64,000 nt of DNA from Lachnospiraceae bacterium UBA3804. GTDB taxonomy: Bacteria; Bacillota; Clostridia; Lachnospirales; Lachnospiraceae. The DNA lies in assembly GCA_002368665.1 (NCBI GenBank), contig DFEK01000005.1:181037-245036 (forward strand). The letters are read 5' to 3'. Numbering within the stretch: the stretch's first letter is position 1; each line of letters begins with the position of its first letter. The notes beneath the pieces were generated by a model. The model did not search any database. It saw only the letters and a list, made by a program, of their open reading frames with translations, and had not been told where the DNA came from. Shown here piece after piece: positions 8,685-16,195 of the stretch. A program made the translations under genes and the position numbers.

Positions 8685-8704
8685 AAGAGAAATAATAAAA
8701 TCTC

Positions 8705-8733
8705 TTGATTTTCCAAGTGAAAAAGACTATTAT
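8705..8733 (+). promoter_or_regulatory. Promoter of the feo region
   Basis: TTGATT (8705-8710), 17-bp spacer, TATTAT (8728-8733). A GTTAG-N6-CTAAC palindrome begins at the next base and so covers the transcription start. Confidence 0.7.
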
Positions 8734-8749
8734 GTTAGAGGCAACTAAC
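8734..8749 (+). promoter_or_regulatory. Metalloregulator-type operator, copy 1 (GTTAG-N6-CTAAC)
   Basis: GTTAG (8734-8738), AGGCAA, CTAAC (8745-8749), immediately downstream of the -10 box. An identical-arm copy with the same spacing is at 8827-8842. The arms resemble the TTAG..CTAA half sites of DtxR/IdeR-type iron regulators (family knowledge); placement before feoAB supports iron-dependent repression (inference). Confidence 0.65.
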
Positions 8750-8818
8750 CTCTGGCATAGAAATAAATTCCGCATTGGGTATGCCACAAGCAAGGAAATC
8801 CCGTGCGGAATTCTTTTT
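8737..8818 (+). ncRNA. Candidate structured leader with intrinsic terminator before feo
   Basis: Downstream of the promoter the RNA can fold AGAGG/CCTCT (8737-8741 with 8749-8753), then GGCATA/TATGCC (8754-8759 with 8780-8785). The loop of the second helix holds AATTCCGCAttGGG (8766-8779), which pairs with CCCgTGCGGAATT (8800-8812) to make a terminator followed by CTTTTT. Helix 2 and the terminator stem interlock as a pseudoknot or compete, as in attenuators and riboswitches. I do not recognise the consensus of any known class. It may also be just a terminator of a short RNA. Confidence 0.45.
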
Positions 8819-8826
8819 AGGGATAA

Positions 8827-8842
8827 GTTAGAATATACTAAC
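8827..8842 (+). promoter_or_regulatory. Metalloregulator-type operator, copy 2 (GTTAG-N6-CTAAC)
   Basis: GTTAG (8827-8831), AATATA, CTAAC (8838-8842), lying after the terminator-like hairpin and 61 bases before the first gene of the feo operon. TAGAAT/TATACT inside it could be the -10 of a second promoter. Same arms and spacing as copy 1, which makes chance unlikely. Confidence 0.6.
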
Positions 8843-8902
8843 AATAATTGCACATATCTAACCAAAGGATAGAATGATTCGCTGTAAAGGAAACAGAACA
8901 TT

Positions 8903-9283
8903 ATGGGAACGATTATTGTCTGCATAGTGCTTGAGCTTGTGATCGCATTTGCCGTATTCAGCACGATCAGAAAAATCAAATACGGTTCATCCTGCTGCGG
9001 AGGCAAGGATCCGATGCCTGCCAAAATAAGGGTGAAAGACAAAAATAAATCGCACTATCCGTATGTGTACCTGCTAAAAATCGACGGAATGCACTGCAGC
9101 GGCTGTGTGCGGAAACTGGAGAACGCATTCCATGCGCAGGAAGGTTTCTGGGTAAGCGTAAATTTGGAAAAGAAGGAAGCCATTCTTCGCTCCAGGAAAG
9201 AACTCGAAAGAAAGGATGCCGGAAAGATCGTATCCTCGGCGGGTTTCACCCTGCTTACCTTTGAACCGAAAACGGATGATTGA
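8903..9283 (+). CDS. Membrane-anchored heavy-metal-associated (HMA) domain protein
   Basis: 126 residues. An N-terminal membrane helix (IVCIVLELVIAFAVFSTI, about residues 5-22) is followed by a Cys pair (SSCCGG) like that in FeoB-associated Cys-rich membrane proteins, and from about residue 54 by an HMA ferredoxin-like domain with the metal-binding loop GMHCSGC (M-x-C-x-x-C). First gene of the feo operon, 35 bases before feoA. The role is probably metal handling next to FeoB (inference from context); HMA domains usually bind Cu+, so a link between copper and iron handling is possible. AAAGGA lies 11 bases upstream of the ATG. Confidence 0.8.
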   Translation: MGTIIVCIVLELVIAFAVFSTIRKIKYGSSCCGGKDPMPAKIRVKDKNKSHYPYVYLLKIDGMHCSGCVRKLENAFHAQEGFWVSVNLEKKEAILRSRKELERKDAGKIVSSAGFTLLTFEPKTDD

Positions 9284-9318
9284 TGGGTTACCAAACATAT
9301 ATTTCAGGAGGAGATGAA

Positions 9319-9549
9319 ATGAGTAAGTTAAATGAAATGAAGAAAGGGGCGGAAGGTGTTGTAGTATCCGTAAGCGGCGATACGCGGTTTGTAAGCCGTA
9401 TCACTTCCATCGGATTAACGCCCGGATGTCATGTATCCATGGTGAAAAACGAAGGCAGTCAGCCCGTACTTATTTACTCCAGGGATACCATGATCGCACT
9501 GAATCGCAAGGACTGTGCGAATATTGAAATGGAGGTGGCAGGCGCATGA
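9319..9549 (+). CDS. feoA: Ferrous iron transport protein A
   Basis: 76 residues, an SH3-like FeoA domain (LNEMKKGAEGVVVSVSGD, ITSIGLTPGCHVSMVKN, MIALNRKDCANIEME) that assists FeoB. The frame is open further upstream (ATG at 9280), but the ATG at 9319 is chosen because CAGGAGGAGATGAA directly precedes it and the protein then has normal FeoA length. Its stop codon overlaps the feoB start as ATGA (9546-9549), indicating translational coupling. Confidence 0.95.
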   Translation: MSKLNEMKKGAEGVVVSVSGDTRFVSRITSIGLTPGCHVSMVKNEGSQPVLIYSRDTMIALNRKDCANIEMEVAGA

Positions 9550-11570
9550 CTTTGGATAAAGAATATGTGATCGCACTTTTGGGCCAGCCGAACTCTGGTA
9601 AATCCACTCTGTTCAACGGACTTACGGGCATGCATCAGCATGTCGGAAACTGGCCCGGTAAAACCGTAGAGAAGAAGGAAGGCTCTTTTAAACATAACGG
9701 AACCAAGTATGTTGTGGCAGACCTTCCGGGAACCTACTCCTTATCCGCAAACTCGGACGAGGAGATGATCACCAGAGATTATATCGCATCCGGCAAAGCG
9801 GATGTCGTATGTATTCTCGCCGACAGTTCCCAGTTAAACCGAAGCCTTTATATGCTTGCGGATTATGCGGGAATCACCGTTCCGTGCTTTTTGCTTCTTA
9901 ACATGAGTGACGTTGCTAAAATTCAGGGTAAATCCGTGGATGCGGCCAAGCTGGAAGCCAAGCTCGGCATCCCCGTGGTTCCTTTCTCCGCGCCGGATAA
10001 GAAATCTTATGACGGATTTTATAAGGCACTGGATCGTGCCCTGAGTGAGAATACGAGACTGAATTACAGCGGTCTTTTGGAGCAGTATGAAGCAATCGAT
10101 GCTTTCTCGGAGGTAAGGGAACTGATTCCGGAAGACGTTATTCCCGGATATTCCAAAGACTGGATCGCTGCCAAAACGATCGAGAAAGATGCACCGGTTT
10201 GCGCGAAGGTGAAAGAAGCCCTCGACTCTGCAACCGTTCGTAAAATAGAAGCACAGACCGAAGCTTTGAAAAACGGGGTTGTGGTAACCGGTGAATGCAA
10301 ATTCGCATGGATCGACAGCCTCCTTGAAGACAGTGTGACCACGACAAAGAAGTCCGCTTCTTTGGGCAAATTCGACAGAGCGATCACCCACAAGGTTTGG
10401 GGTAAATTCCTTGTGATCGGAATCATCCTTTTGGGATTGCTTGCATCGTTCATTCCGGCCCTTCCGCTCATGGGACTCGGAAGTTTAATCAGTATGATTC
10501 CGGATCCTGCATACAATGCGCTGATCGGAGCAGGCTGCCCGAATTTCATCGCTTCGCTTCTTTGTGATATTTTACTTCGTTCCGTTTCCTTCGTGGTACA
10601 GATGCTCGGATTCGTGTTCGGTGTTACGCTGGTATTCGGCTTACTGGAAGAGATCGGTATCATGGCGAGAGTATCCTATGTATTCGACAGCCTGATGAGC
10701 AAATTCGGACTTCAGGGAAAATGCGTAATGCCGTTCTTAATCAGTTTCGGTTGTACCATGGGTGGTGCAGCGGGAACCCGTGTCATTGACAACTGGGGAC
10801 AGAAAGTCCTTACCATCGCACTTTCCTGGGCAGTTCCCTGCGGTGCTGCATGGGCGGTTATTCCGATGCTTTCCACAATCTTCTTCGGCGCATGGACACC
10901 GGTAATCATCACTGCAATCCTTCTGGTCATGATTTTACACATCATGATGACAGGCGCCATTTTCAGCAGATTCCTTGTAAAGAAGGAAGAGCGCTACGGA
11001 ATGATCATGGAGTTACCTCCGTATCACAAACCCAGATGGGGAGCACTTTTACGCTATGTATTCGGCAGAACCAAGGATACGTTCTTCAGGGCAACGAGAG
11101 TGGTTATCCTCGTAGCATTTGTTTTCTGGCTTCTGTCCTATACGAAAGACGGCAACATTTCTTCAAGCCTTCTTTACAAGTTCGGACAGTGGGTTGAACC
11201 GGTAACGAAACATATCGGACTTTCCTGGCAGACATTCCTTGCATTCCTTGCATCCTCCCTCGGAAAGGAAGGCGCTTTGGGTGTACTCAGCATGCTCTAC
11301 AGTAATACCGGATCCTTAACCTTCGGATCTTTGATGGCAGGAACCACGGTCAGCAATATCAACGACCTTTTGGTTGCCAATATCGCAAGACCGGAAGCGC
11401 TTGCACTGATCTTTGCAATGACATTCAACATGCCCTGTATCGTGGCACTTGCCGCAACGTATCAGGAGACGCACTCCGCGAAATGGACGGCAATCATTGC
11501 GGTTTACTATACCCTGGTTGCACTTTTATTGGCAGCAGCGGCTTATTATATCGGAATGTTGATTTGGTAA
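9546..11570 (+). CDS. feoB: Ferrous iron transport protein B (GTPase-permease)
   Basis: 674 residues. N-terminal G domain with G1 GQPNSGKST (about 13-21), G3 DLPGTYSL (about 59), G4 NMSD (about 119), then a helical GDI-like linker and from about residue 285 a polytopic Fe2+ channel with two Gate-type halves (GFVFGVTLVFGLLEEIGIMARVSYV and ALSWAVPCGAAWAV). Imports Fe2+ across the cytoplasmic membrane. The conserved Cys in SFGCTMGGAAGTR and AVPCGAAW are present. Overlaps feoA by four bases, and a FeoC-like gene follows after 19 bases. Likely repressed under iron sufficiency through the upstream GTTAG-N6-CTAAC sites. Confidence 0.97.
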   Translation: MTLDKEYVIALLGQPNSGKSTLFNGLTGMHQHVGNWPGKTVEKKEGSFKHNGTKYVVADLPGTYSLSANSDEEMITRDYIASGKADVVCILADSSQLNRSLYMLADYAGITVPCFLLLNMSDVAKIQGKSVDAAKLEAKLGIPVVPFSAPDKKSYDGFYKALDRALSENTRLNYSGLLEQYEAIDAFSEVRELIPEDVIPGYSKDWIAAKTIEKDAPVCAKVKEALDSATVRKIEAQTEALKNGVVVTGECKFAWIDSLLEDSVTTTKKSASLGKFDRAITHKVWGKFLVIGIILLGLLASFIPALPLMGLGSLISMIPDPAYNALIGAGCPNFIASLLCDILLRSVSFVVQMLGFVFGVTLVFGLLEEIGIMARVSYVFDSLMSKFGLQGKCVMPFLISFGCTMGGAAGTRVIDNWGQKVLTIALSWAVPCGAAWAVIPMLSTIFFGAWTPVIITAILLVMILHIMMTGAIFSRFLVKKEERYGMIMELPPYHKPRWGALLRYVFGRTKDTFFRATRVVILVAFVFWLLSYTKDGNISSSLLYKFGQWVEPVTKHIGLSWQTFLAFLASSLGKEGALGVLSMLYSNTGSLTFGSLMAGTTVSNINDLLVANIARPEALALIFAMTFNMPCIVALAATYQETHSAKWTAIIAVYYTLVALLLAAAAYYIGMLIW

Positions 11571-11589
11571 ATTATTATAAGGTGATGTT

Positions 11590-11856
11590 ATGCAGAAATT
11601 GATTGAACTACTGAAAGACGGGAATTCCCGTACAATTGAAATGCTTGCGCAGGAGACGGGCAAAGACGTCGATTCGTTGAAACGCGATCTCGATTATCTG
11701 GAAAAAATGGGCATCATCAGACGAACCGGCTACGGAGCTTCGAAAGAACATGACTGCGGCACCTGTGGGGGCTGTAAGGATGGCAGCAAATGCAAAAGCT
11801 GCGCTCCGGAAGGCGGTTTCAAGAACATGGGAACCATGTGGGAAGTCTGCATTTAA
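11590..11856 (+). CDS. FeoC-like winged-helix protein with Cys cluster
   Basis: 88 residues. The first ~50 form a winged helix (LIELLKDGNSRTIEMLAQETGKDVDSLKRDLDYLEKMGIIRRTG type). The tail carries Cys residues in C-x2-C-x2-C-x6-C-x2-C spacing (DCGTCGGCKDGSKCKSC), consistent with an Fe-S or metal site as in FeoC family proteins, which regulate FeoB or sense Fe/O2. SD AAGGTGAT precedes the ATG. Last gene of the feo operon. Confidence 0.82.
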   Translation: MQKLIELLKDGNSRTIEMLAQETGKDVDSLKRDLDYLEKMGIIRRTGYGASKEHDCGTCGGCKDGSKCKSCAPEGGFKNMGTMWEVCI

Positions 11857-11945
11857 TCTATTTTGCAGAAATTGCGGTAATAACGAACGAAAGTGTATGC
11901 TATAATAAATCCGAAAGGTGAATCATTCTTTGGGGAGGGAATAGT

Positions 11946-13010
11946 ATGCATTACGATCCGAATTACCGAAATCAGTTTTTCTATGACAGTTCCAATTCCA
12001 TCGGAATCAAAGAGGCATTTCGTATCGCCCGCAGAGAACTTAATGTTGCGGAGATTAAAACGAAAATGCCCAAGAACAAGCTCTCGAAAGTGACATTGTT
12101 TGCTTTTCTTGGCGTGTCAGCACTTATCCTAATCATCACAGCAATCATATGGTTTGTTTCCAAAAGCCTTCTACTCACACTCGTGTTTTTTGTGATCATG
12201 GCTTTTGCAAGCGTGGCCGTGATGGCGATTGTTTCGGCTATCGCAGGGGCTGTTCTTCGCCGTAATTGCAGCGACCCGGTGGATGCAGTCTGCATCGGCT
12301 ACAGTTATTCCGGTGGCGGTTCAGATGGTTCCTCGGGCGGCAGAATGACAAGAACACCCGTATTTGAATATGAATATCAGGGGTATAAATGGGTTGCGTT
12401 TGACGGAATGTATGACAATTTTTCCATGGTTCCGCTGGTATCGCAGCCGACGAAGATCCTTGTTAATCCGTCCGATCCGGAGGATATTGTATGGAATTTC
12501 GGCAAGAGCCGTCAGACTTTTCTGATCCTGGCAGCACTGTTCGGAAGCGTACTTAGTATCGCCATGTTCCTGGTTGTGATCAATGACGAGAAGTTTATGA
12601 ACTCCGCATTATCGGATGGAGAGCCAAAGACCGAGGCGGTTTCGTCCCAAAATCCCGGAAGTGAGATCGCATCCGAAGAGGAATTTACCATTCAGAAAAC
12701 CGACGACGGAAGAATCATTCTGAGCGATGCATACCTTAGAAATGAAGTTTTTACCGCTTATCCGGGTTGTGAGTACATTGTTAAGAAACGTAAGATCACC
12801 GGCATGGAAGTCTTTGATGACGGAGAAATATATGCGGTAACGTTTGAAGAGGATCCGGATTGTTCGGAGACGGAGTGGTATTTCTCGAGGGAGGAAGCTA
12901 CGGACGAAATAAAGAATCTTTCCGCGGGCGATGAGTATATCTATGCCGAAGTAAAGGAAGTCGGCGCCATGTGGGTATTCAGCCCCAAAGAGTATGCGAT
13001 CGAAGAGTAG
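11946..13010 (+). CDS. Membrane protein of unknown function (DUF3592-like core)
   Basis: 354 residues. Two adjacent N-terminal membrane helices (about 50-70 and 75-100), a soluble segment with GYSYSGGGSDGSSGG and TPVFEYEYQGYKWVA...ILVNPSDPEDIVW (about 118-185), which is the strand-rich pattern of DUF3592 proteins, a third helix (about 193-212), then an acidic C-terminal domain (PGCEYIVKKRKITGMEVFDD). Strong ribosome site GGGGAGGGA. Function unknown. The following GH32 gene begins five bases after the stop. Confidence 0.75.
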   Translation: MHYDPNYRNQFFYDSSNSIGIKEAFRIARRELNVAEIKTKMPKNKLSKVTLFAFLGVSALILIITAIIWFVSKSLLLTLVFFVIMAFASVAVMAIVSAIAGAVLRRNCSDPVDAVCIGYSYSGGGSDGSSGGRMTRTPVFEYEYQGYKWVAFDGMYDNFSMVPLVSQPTKILVNPSDPEDIVWNFGKSRQTFLILAALFGSVLSIAMFLVVINDEKFMNSALSDGEPKTEAVSSQNPGSEIASEEEFTIQKTDDGRIILSDAYLRNEVFTAYPGCEYIVKKRKITGMEVFDDGEIYAVTFEEDPDCSETEWYFSREEATDEIKNLSAGDEYIYAEVKEVGAMWVFSPKEYAIEE

Positions 13011-13015
13011 AAGTC

Positions 13016-14116
13016 ATGAGTAAAAGACCCAAATATCATTTTACACCCAAGCGCGGCTGGATGAACGATCCGAACGGACCGGTTTATTTCCGCGGAGAAT
13101 ATCATCTTTTCTTCCAGCATGACCCAAACACCCTAAGCTGGGGGCTGATGCACTGGGGCCATGCCAAATCAAAGGATTTGCGAACCTGGGAGGAACTTCC
13201 CATCGCCCTGTATCCGGATGAACAGGGCGCTGTTTTTTCGGGCAGCGCATTCGTGGATACGGAGAATGTAAGCGGATTCGGAACAGCAAAAGATCCGGCG
13301 CTTCTTTTATTCTATACCGCGCATGATATGCAGACCGGCCGTGAAATGCAGTGTCTGGCATACTCAACGGACGGACGAAATTTCACCAAATATAAGAATA
13401 ATCCGGTCATTCCGGGCAAGGATGGAACACCCGCAAGAGACCCGCAGATCTTTCGAAACCGCATTCTCGGCGGATACAGCTTATGTCTTACGACGGAGAA
13501 ATGTGTGGAATTTTATCATTCCGAAGATCTGATTCACTGGGATAAAACGGGTGAGTTTACTCTGCCCTCCTTTGCCCTGCAGGGTATGATCGAGTGCCCC
13601 TGTCTTATTTTTGATACGAAAGACTGCCTGATGCTCAGCATGGAAATTCCCGAGAGGGAGTTTACCAAACTTCCGAAAGAAGCCGTTTGGCACACCCGCC
13701 TTATGCAGTATTTTATCGGGCAATTCAACGGTCGCACCTTTGAAGCGGACCCAAAGATCAGGGAAGTTTTATTGGTTGACTGTGGCGAGGATTTCTACGC
13801 GGGAACCGTTTTTGCCAATACGGATGAAAACATCCTCATTGCGTGGCTCGGCGATTTTTCCGAAGGAGCGGGGAATGCCGGAACGAAAGAAGAGGGCTTT
13901 CAGGGAGTTTTAAGTTATCCGAGGCTTCTGAAGATTAAAGAAACACCCAAGGGATACCGCCTGTGGCAGACTTTTTATCCGGTTCCGCAGCCGGACGGAG
14001 CAGCTTACAATGAGACCGCCGACGGTGCCGAATTTACGGACGGATGCGTGAAGGAAACCATCAAAGATAATGGATTTTTAACTATCACATCATATCATGA
14101 TGCTCGATATCGATGA
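13016..14116 (+). pseudogene. Glycoside hydrolase family 32 (levanase/sucrase type), 3'-truncated
   Basis: 366 residues from ATG 13016; the frame is open to 12971 but that would overlap the preceding gene. The five-bladed propeller of GH32 is recognisable: nucleophile motif WMNDPNG (about residue 13), FFQHDP, FSGSAFVD, RDP (ARDPQIF, about 142) and the acid/base motif ECP (MIECPCL, about 190). GH32 enzymes hydrolyse sucrose or fructans and normally run to ~450-500 residues with a C-terminal beta-sandwich. Here the frame breaks off at TITSYHDARYR, exactly where a foreign GGDEF-coding scrap begins, so the sandwich is missing. No signal peptide. Activity is doubtful. Confidence 0.8.
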
Positions 14117-14198
14117 TTTTAAAAATGTCAACGATACATACGGCCACTCCGTGGGCGATTATCTTTTAAGAAGAGTCCTTACGACAGGGATAAAATAA
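14083..14198 (+). pseudogene. GGDEF (diguanylate cyclase) domain fragment
   Basis: In a frame different from the GH32 gene, 14097-14198 reads MMLDIDDFKNVNDTYGHS followed by VGDYLLRRV, then stops. This is the unmistakable metal-binding start of a GGDEF domain (DIDDFKxVNDTYGHxxGD), lacking everything before and after, including the GGDEF signature itself. It looks like a leftover of a deletion or recombination that joined gh32 to a diguanylate cyclase gene. Confidence 0.85.
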
Positions 14199-14230
14199 AA
14201 CCCGCCGAGCAATCGGCGGGTTTCGTGTTT
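14199..14230 (+). terminator. Bidirectional terminator
   Basis: CCCGCCGA-gcaa-TCGGCGGG (14201-14220) followed by TTTCGTGTTT on the + strand, and by TTTTATTTTA on the - strand. It serves the convergent gh32 remnant and the HPr-like gene. Confidence 0.85.
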
Positions 14231-14247
14231 CAAATTTCAGTCAAAGA

Positions 14248-14478
14248 TTAGATGATGTACTGCTCAAGAACTTTCATAACATCTTCAGCGTCATCTTCTG
14301 CATGGATGTTTAAAGCGATCGGCTTGGATAAATCCAAACTGAAGATACCCATGATGGACTTTGCATCGATAACATATCTTCCGGATACGAGATCGAAGTC
14401 ATAATCAAATCTGGTGATGTCATTAACGAATGATTTAACCTTATCGATGGAATTCAAAGAAATCTGTACTGTTTTCAT
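14248..14478 (-). CDS. HPr-like protein lacking the catalytic histidine
   Basis: 76 residues, the length and pattern of a PTS HPr (phosphocarrier) fold. The region around the regulatory serine is kept (AKSIMGIFSLDLSKP; compare SIMGVMSL of HPr), but the N-terminal part reads VQISLNSIDKVKSFVNDI, without the active-site His of the GIHARP motif. It therefore cannot accept phosphate from enzyme I; a Crh-like regulatory role through the serine is possible (inference). AAAGGAGG lies before the ATG on the minus strand. Confidence 0.8.
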   Translation of the reverse strand: MKTVQISLNSIDKVKSFVNDITRFDYDFDLVSGRYVIDAKSIMGIFSLDLSKPIALNIHAEDDAEDVMKVLEQYII

Positions 14479-14645
14479 TTTCTTCCTCCTTTAACTTTAA
14501 CCCGTCATTCCCCTTAATACGGGATTTTGTTTTCGTTTGTAAAAACTTTGAATCGCTTGCGATTTTTCACTGTTTATTCTATCATACTAAAGGAATGACG
14601 GTCAAAAGTCAATCCTTAAAACCGCACAAAAAAAGGGAAAAATCA

Positions 14646-16121
14646 ATGAAAATGATAGCATTTCACAATCTCGGCTGTAAGGTCAATTCCTATGAACTCG
14701 ACCTGATGCAACAAACGCTTCAAAAAGACGGCTGGGAGATTGTGGATTTTGATCAAAAAGCCGACGTATACGTCATCAATACCTGCTCGGTTACCAATAT
14801 CGCGGATCGCAAAAGCCGCCAGATGATCCACAGGGCCAAAACCTTAAATCCCGATGCCGTTATCGCGGCGGTCGGATGTTACGTGCAGGCCGATGCTTTT
14901 AATCTGGCACAGGATAATACAGTCGATCTGCTGGTCGGCAATAATAAAAAAGCAGACTTTCACCTGATCTTACAGGAGTACCTCGAAGCCAAAATTGCAG
15001 GTACCCTGGAAGACTATGCCAAAAGGACCCTGGGGCAAAGTGCGAAAGACGGGGTTTTGGAATTGGTGGGCCAAATCGAAAACGACGGCCCCGACATCTC
15101 CGGTACCGAGTTTGAGGTTCGAAATTACTTAATCAAAACACTTGGCAACACCACGATCGTAGATCTTAAGAAAGTTCCGTTCGAGAAAGGATGCATTACC
15201 CACACCGACTCGCACACGAGAGCATATATCAAGATTCAGGACGGCTGCAACCGTTACTGCAGCTACTGCATCATCCCCTACACCAGGGGAAATGTCCGCT
15301 CCAAGCCGATCGAAGAGGTGCTTGAAGAAGCAAGGATCATTGTCGGAAACGGTGTGCGAGAACTCGTTTTAACCGGTATCCACATAAGCTCCTACGGAGT
15401 CGATTTTAAAACAGGAACGCCCGGGGAACACTTGCTTACCCTTCTTTCCGGACTGGATGCCATCCGCGGCCTGGATCGCATCCGCTTAAGCAGTTTTGAG
15501 CCGATGCTGATCACGGAAGAATTCGCCGAAGGACTCGGAAAGATTAAGAAACTCTGCCCGCATTTTCATCTGTCCTTACAAAGCGGCTGCGACGAGACGT
15601 TAAAACGCATGAACCGCAGATATACTTCCGAGGAGTACGCTGAGAAAGTAAAACTTCTAAGAAGAGTTTTCCCGGATGCCGCAATTACCACGGACATTAT
15701 CGTGGGCTTCCCGCAGGAGACGGAGAAAGAGTTTAAGGAAACGGTACAATTCGCCGAGGCAATCGGCTTCTATGAAATACATGTCTTTAAATATTCCAGA
15801 CGCAAAGGCACACCCGCGGACCGCAATCCGGACCAGGTTCCCGAGCAGGTAAAGGGCGTACGCTCCGATACCCTTTTGGAACTTACGGCTTCGCAGTCCA
15901 AAGCATTTCGCCAAAGACGAATCGGTAAGGAGACGGAGGTTCTGTTCGAAGAGGAGAAAACCATCGACGGAAAGCCTTACTGGGTGGGTCATACGAAGGA
16001 ATATGTCCTTGTTGCGGTACGTTCCCTGGAACCTTTGGAAAACCGCATCATGCGCGTGATTCCGCAAGGATTTCTGACCGATGAAATTTTGCTGGCGGAC
16101 GGTGTGGAATCGGGTCTGTAA
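14646..16121 (+). CDS. mtaB: tRNA t6A37 methylthiotransferase
   Basis: 491 residues from ATG 14646 (frame open to 14595; 14646 chosen because MKMIAFHNLGCKVNSYE is the family N-terminus and AAAGGG lies upstream). Radical-SAM enzyme that adds the 2-methylthio group to t6A37 in tRNAs reading ANN codons. The N-terminal UPF0004 domain has three cluster Cys (NLGCKVN, NTCSVT, VGCYVQ); the radical SAM loop is GCNRYCSYCIIPYTRG; a C-terminal TRAM domain follows. The segment between the domains (about residues 115-195) is longer than usual. Monocistronic as far as visible. Confidence 0.95.
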   Translation: MKMIAFHNLGCKVNSYELDLMQQTLQKDGWEIVDFDQKADVYVINTCSVTNIADRKSRQMIHRAKTLNPDAVIAAVGCYVQADAFNLAQDNTVDLLVGNNKKADFHLILQEYLEAKIAGTLEDYAKRTLGQSAKDGVLELVGQIENDGPDISGTEFEVRNYLIKTLGNTTIVDLKKVPFEKGCITHTDSHTRAYIKIQDGCNRYCSYCIIPYTRGNVRSKPIEEVLEEARIIVGNGVRELVLTGIHISSYGVDFKTGTPGEHLLTLLSGLDAIRGLDRIRLSSFEPMLITEEFAEGLGKIKKLCPHFHLSLQSGCDETLKRMNRRYTSEEYAEKVKLLRRVFPDAAITTDIIVGFPQETEKEFKETVQFAEAIGFYEIHVFKYSRRKGTPADRNPDQVPEQVKGVRSDTLLELTASQSKAFRQRRIGKETEVLFEEEKTIDGKPYWVGHTKEYVLVAVRSLEPLENRIMRVIPQGFLTDEILLADGVESGL

Positions 16122-16195
16122 GGTTGTGAAAAAGCGCCCGGTATGCTATACTGTTTATAGGATTTTAATCAATAACCGGGCAGGAGATTACCTAC

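Noticed and set aside
8737..8818. Known riboswitch classes (NiCo/czcD, Mn yybP, M-box, fluoride, cobalamin)
   Set aside because: None of the consensus core sequences I can recall is present; kept only as an unassigned leader.
12971..13015. Upstream start for the GH32 gene
   Set aside because: Would overlap the preceding gene by 40 bases; the SKRPKYHFTPKRGWMNDPNG start at 13016 fits the family.
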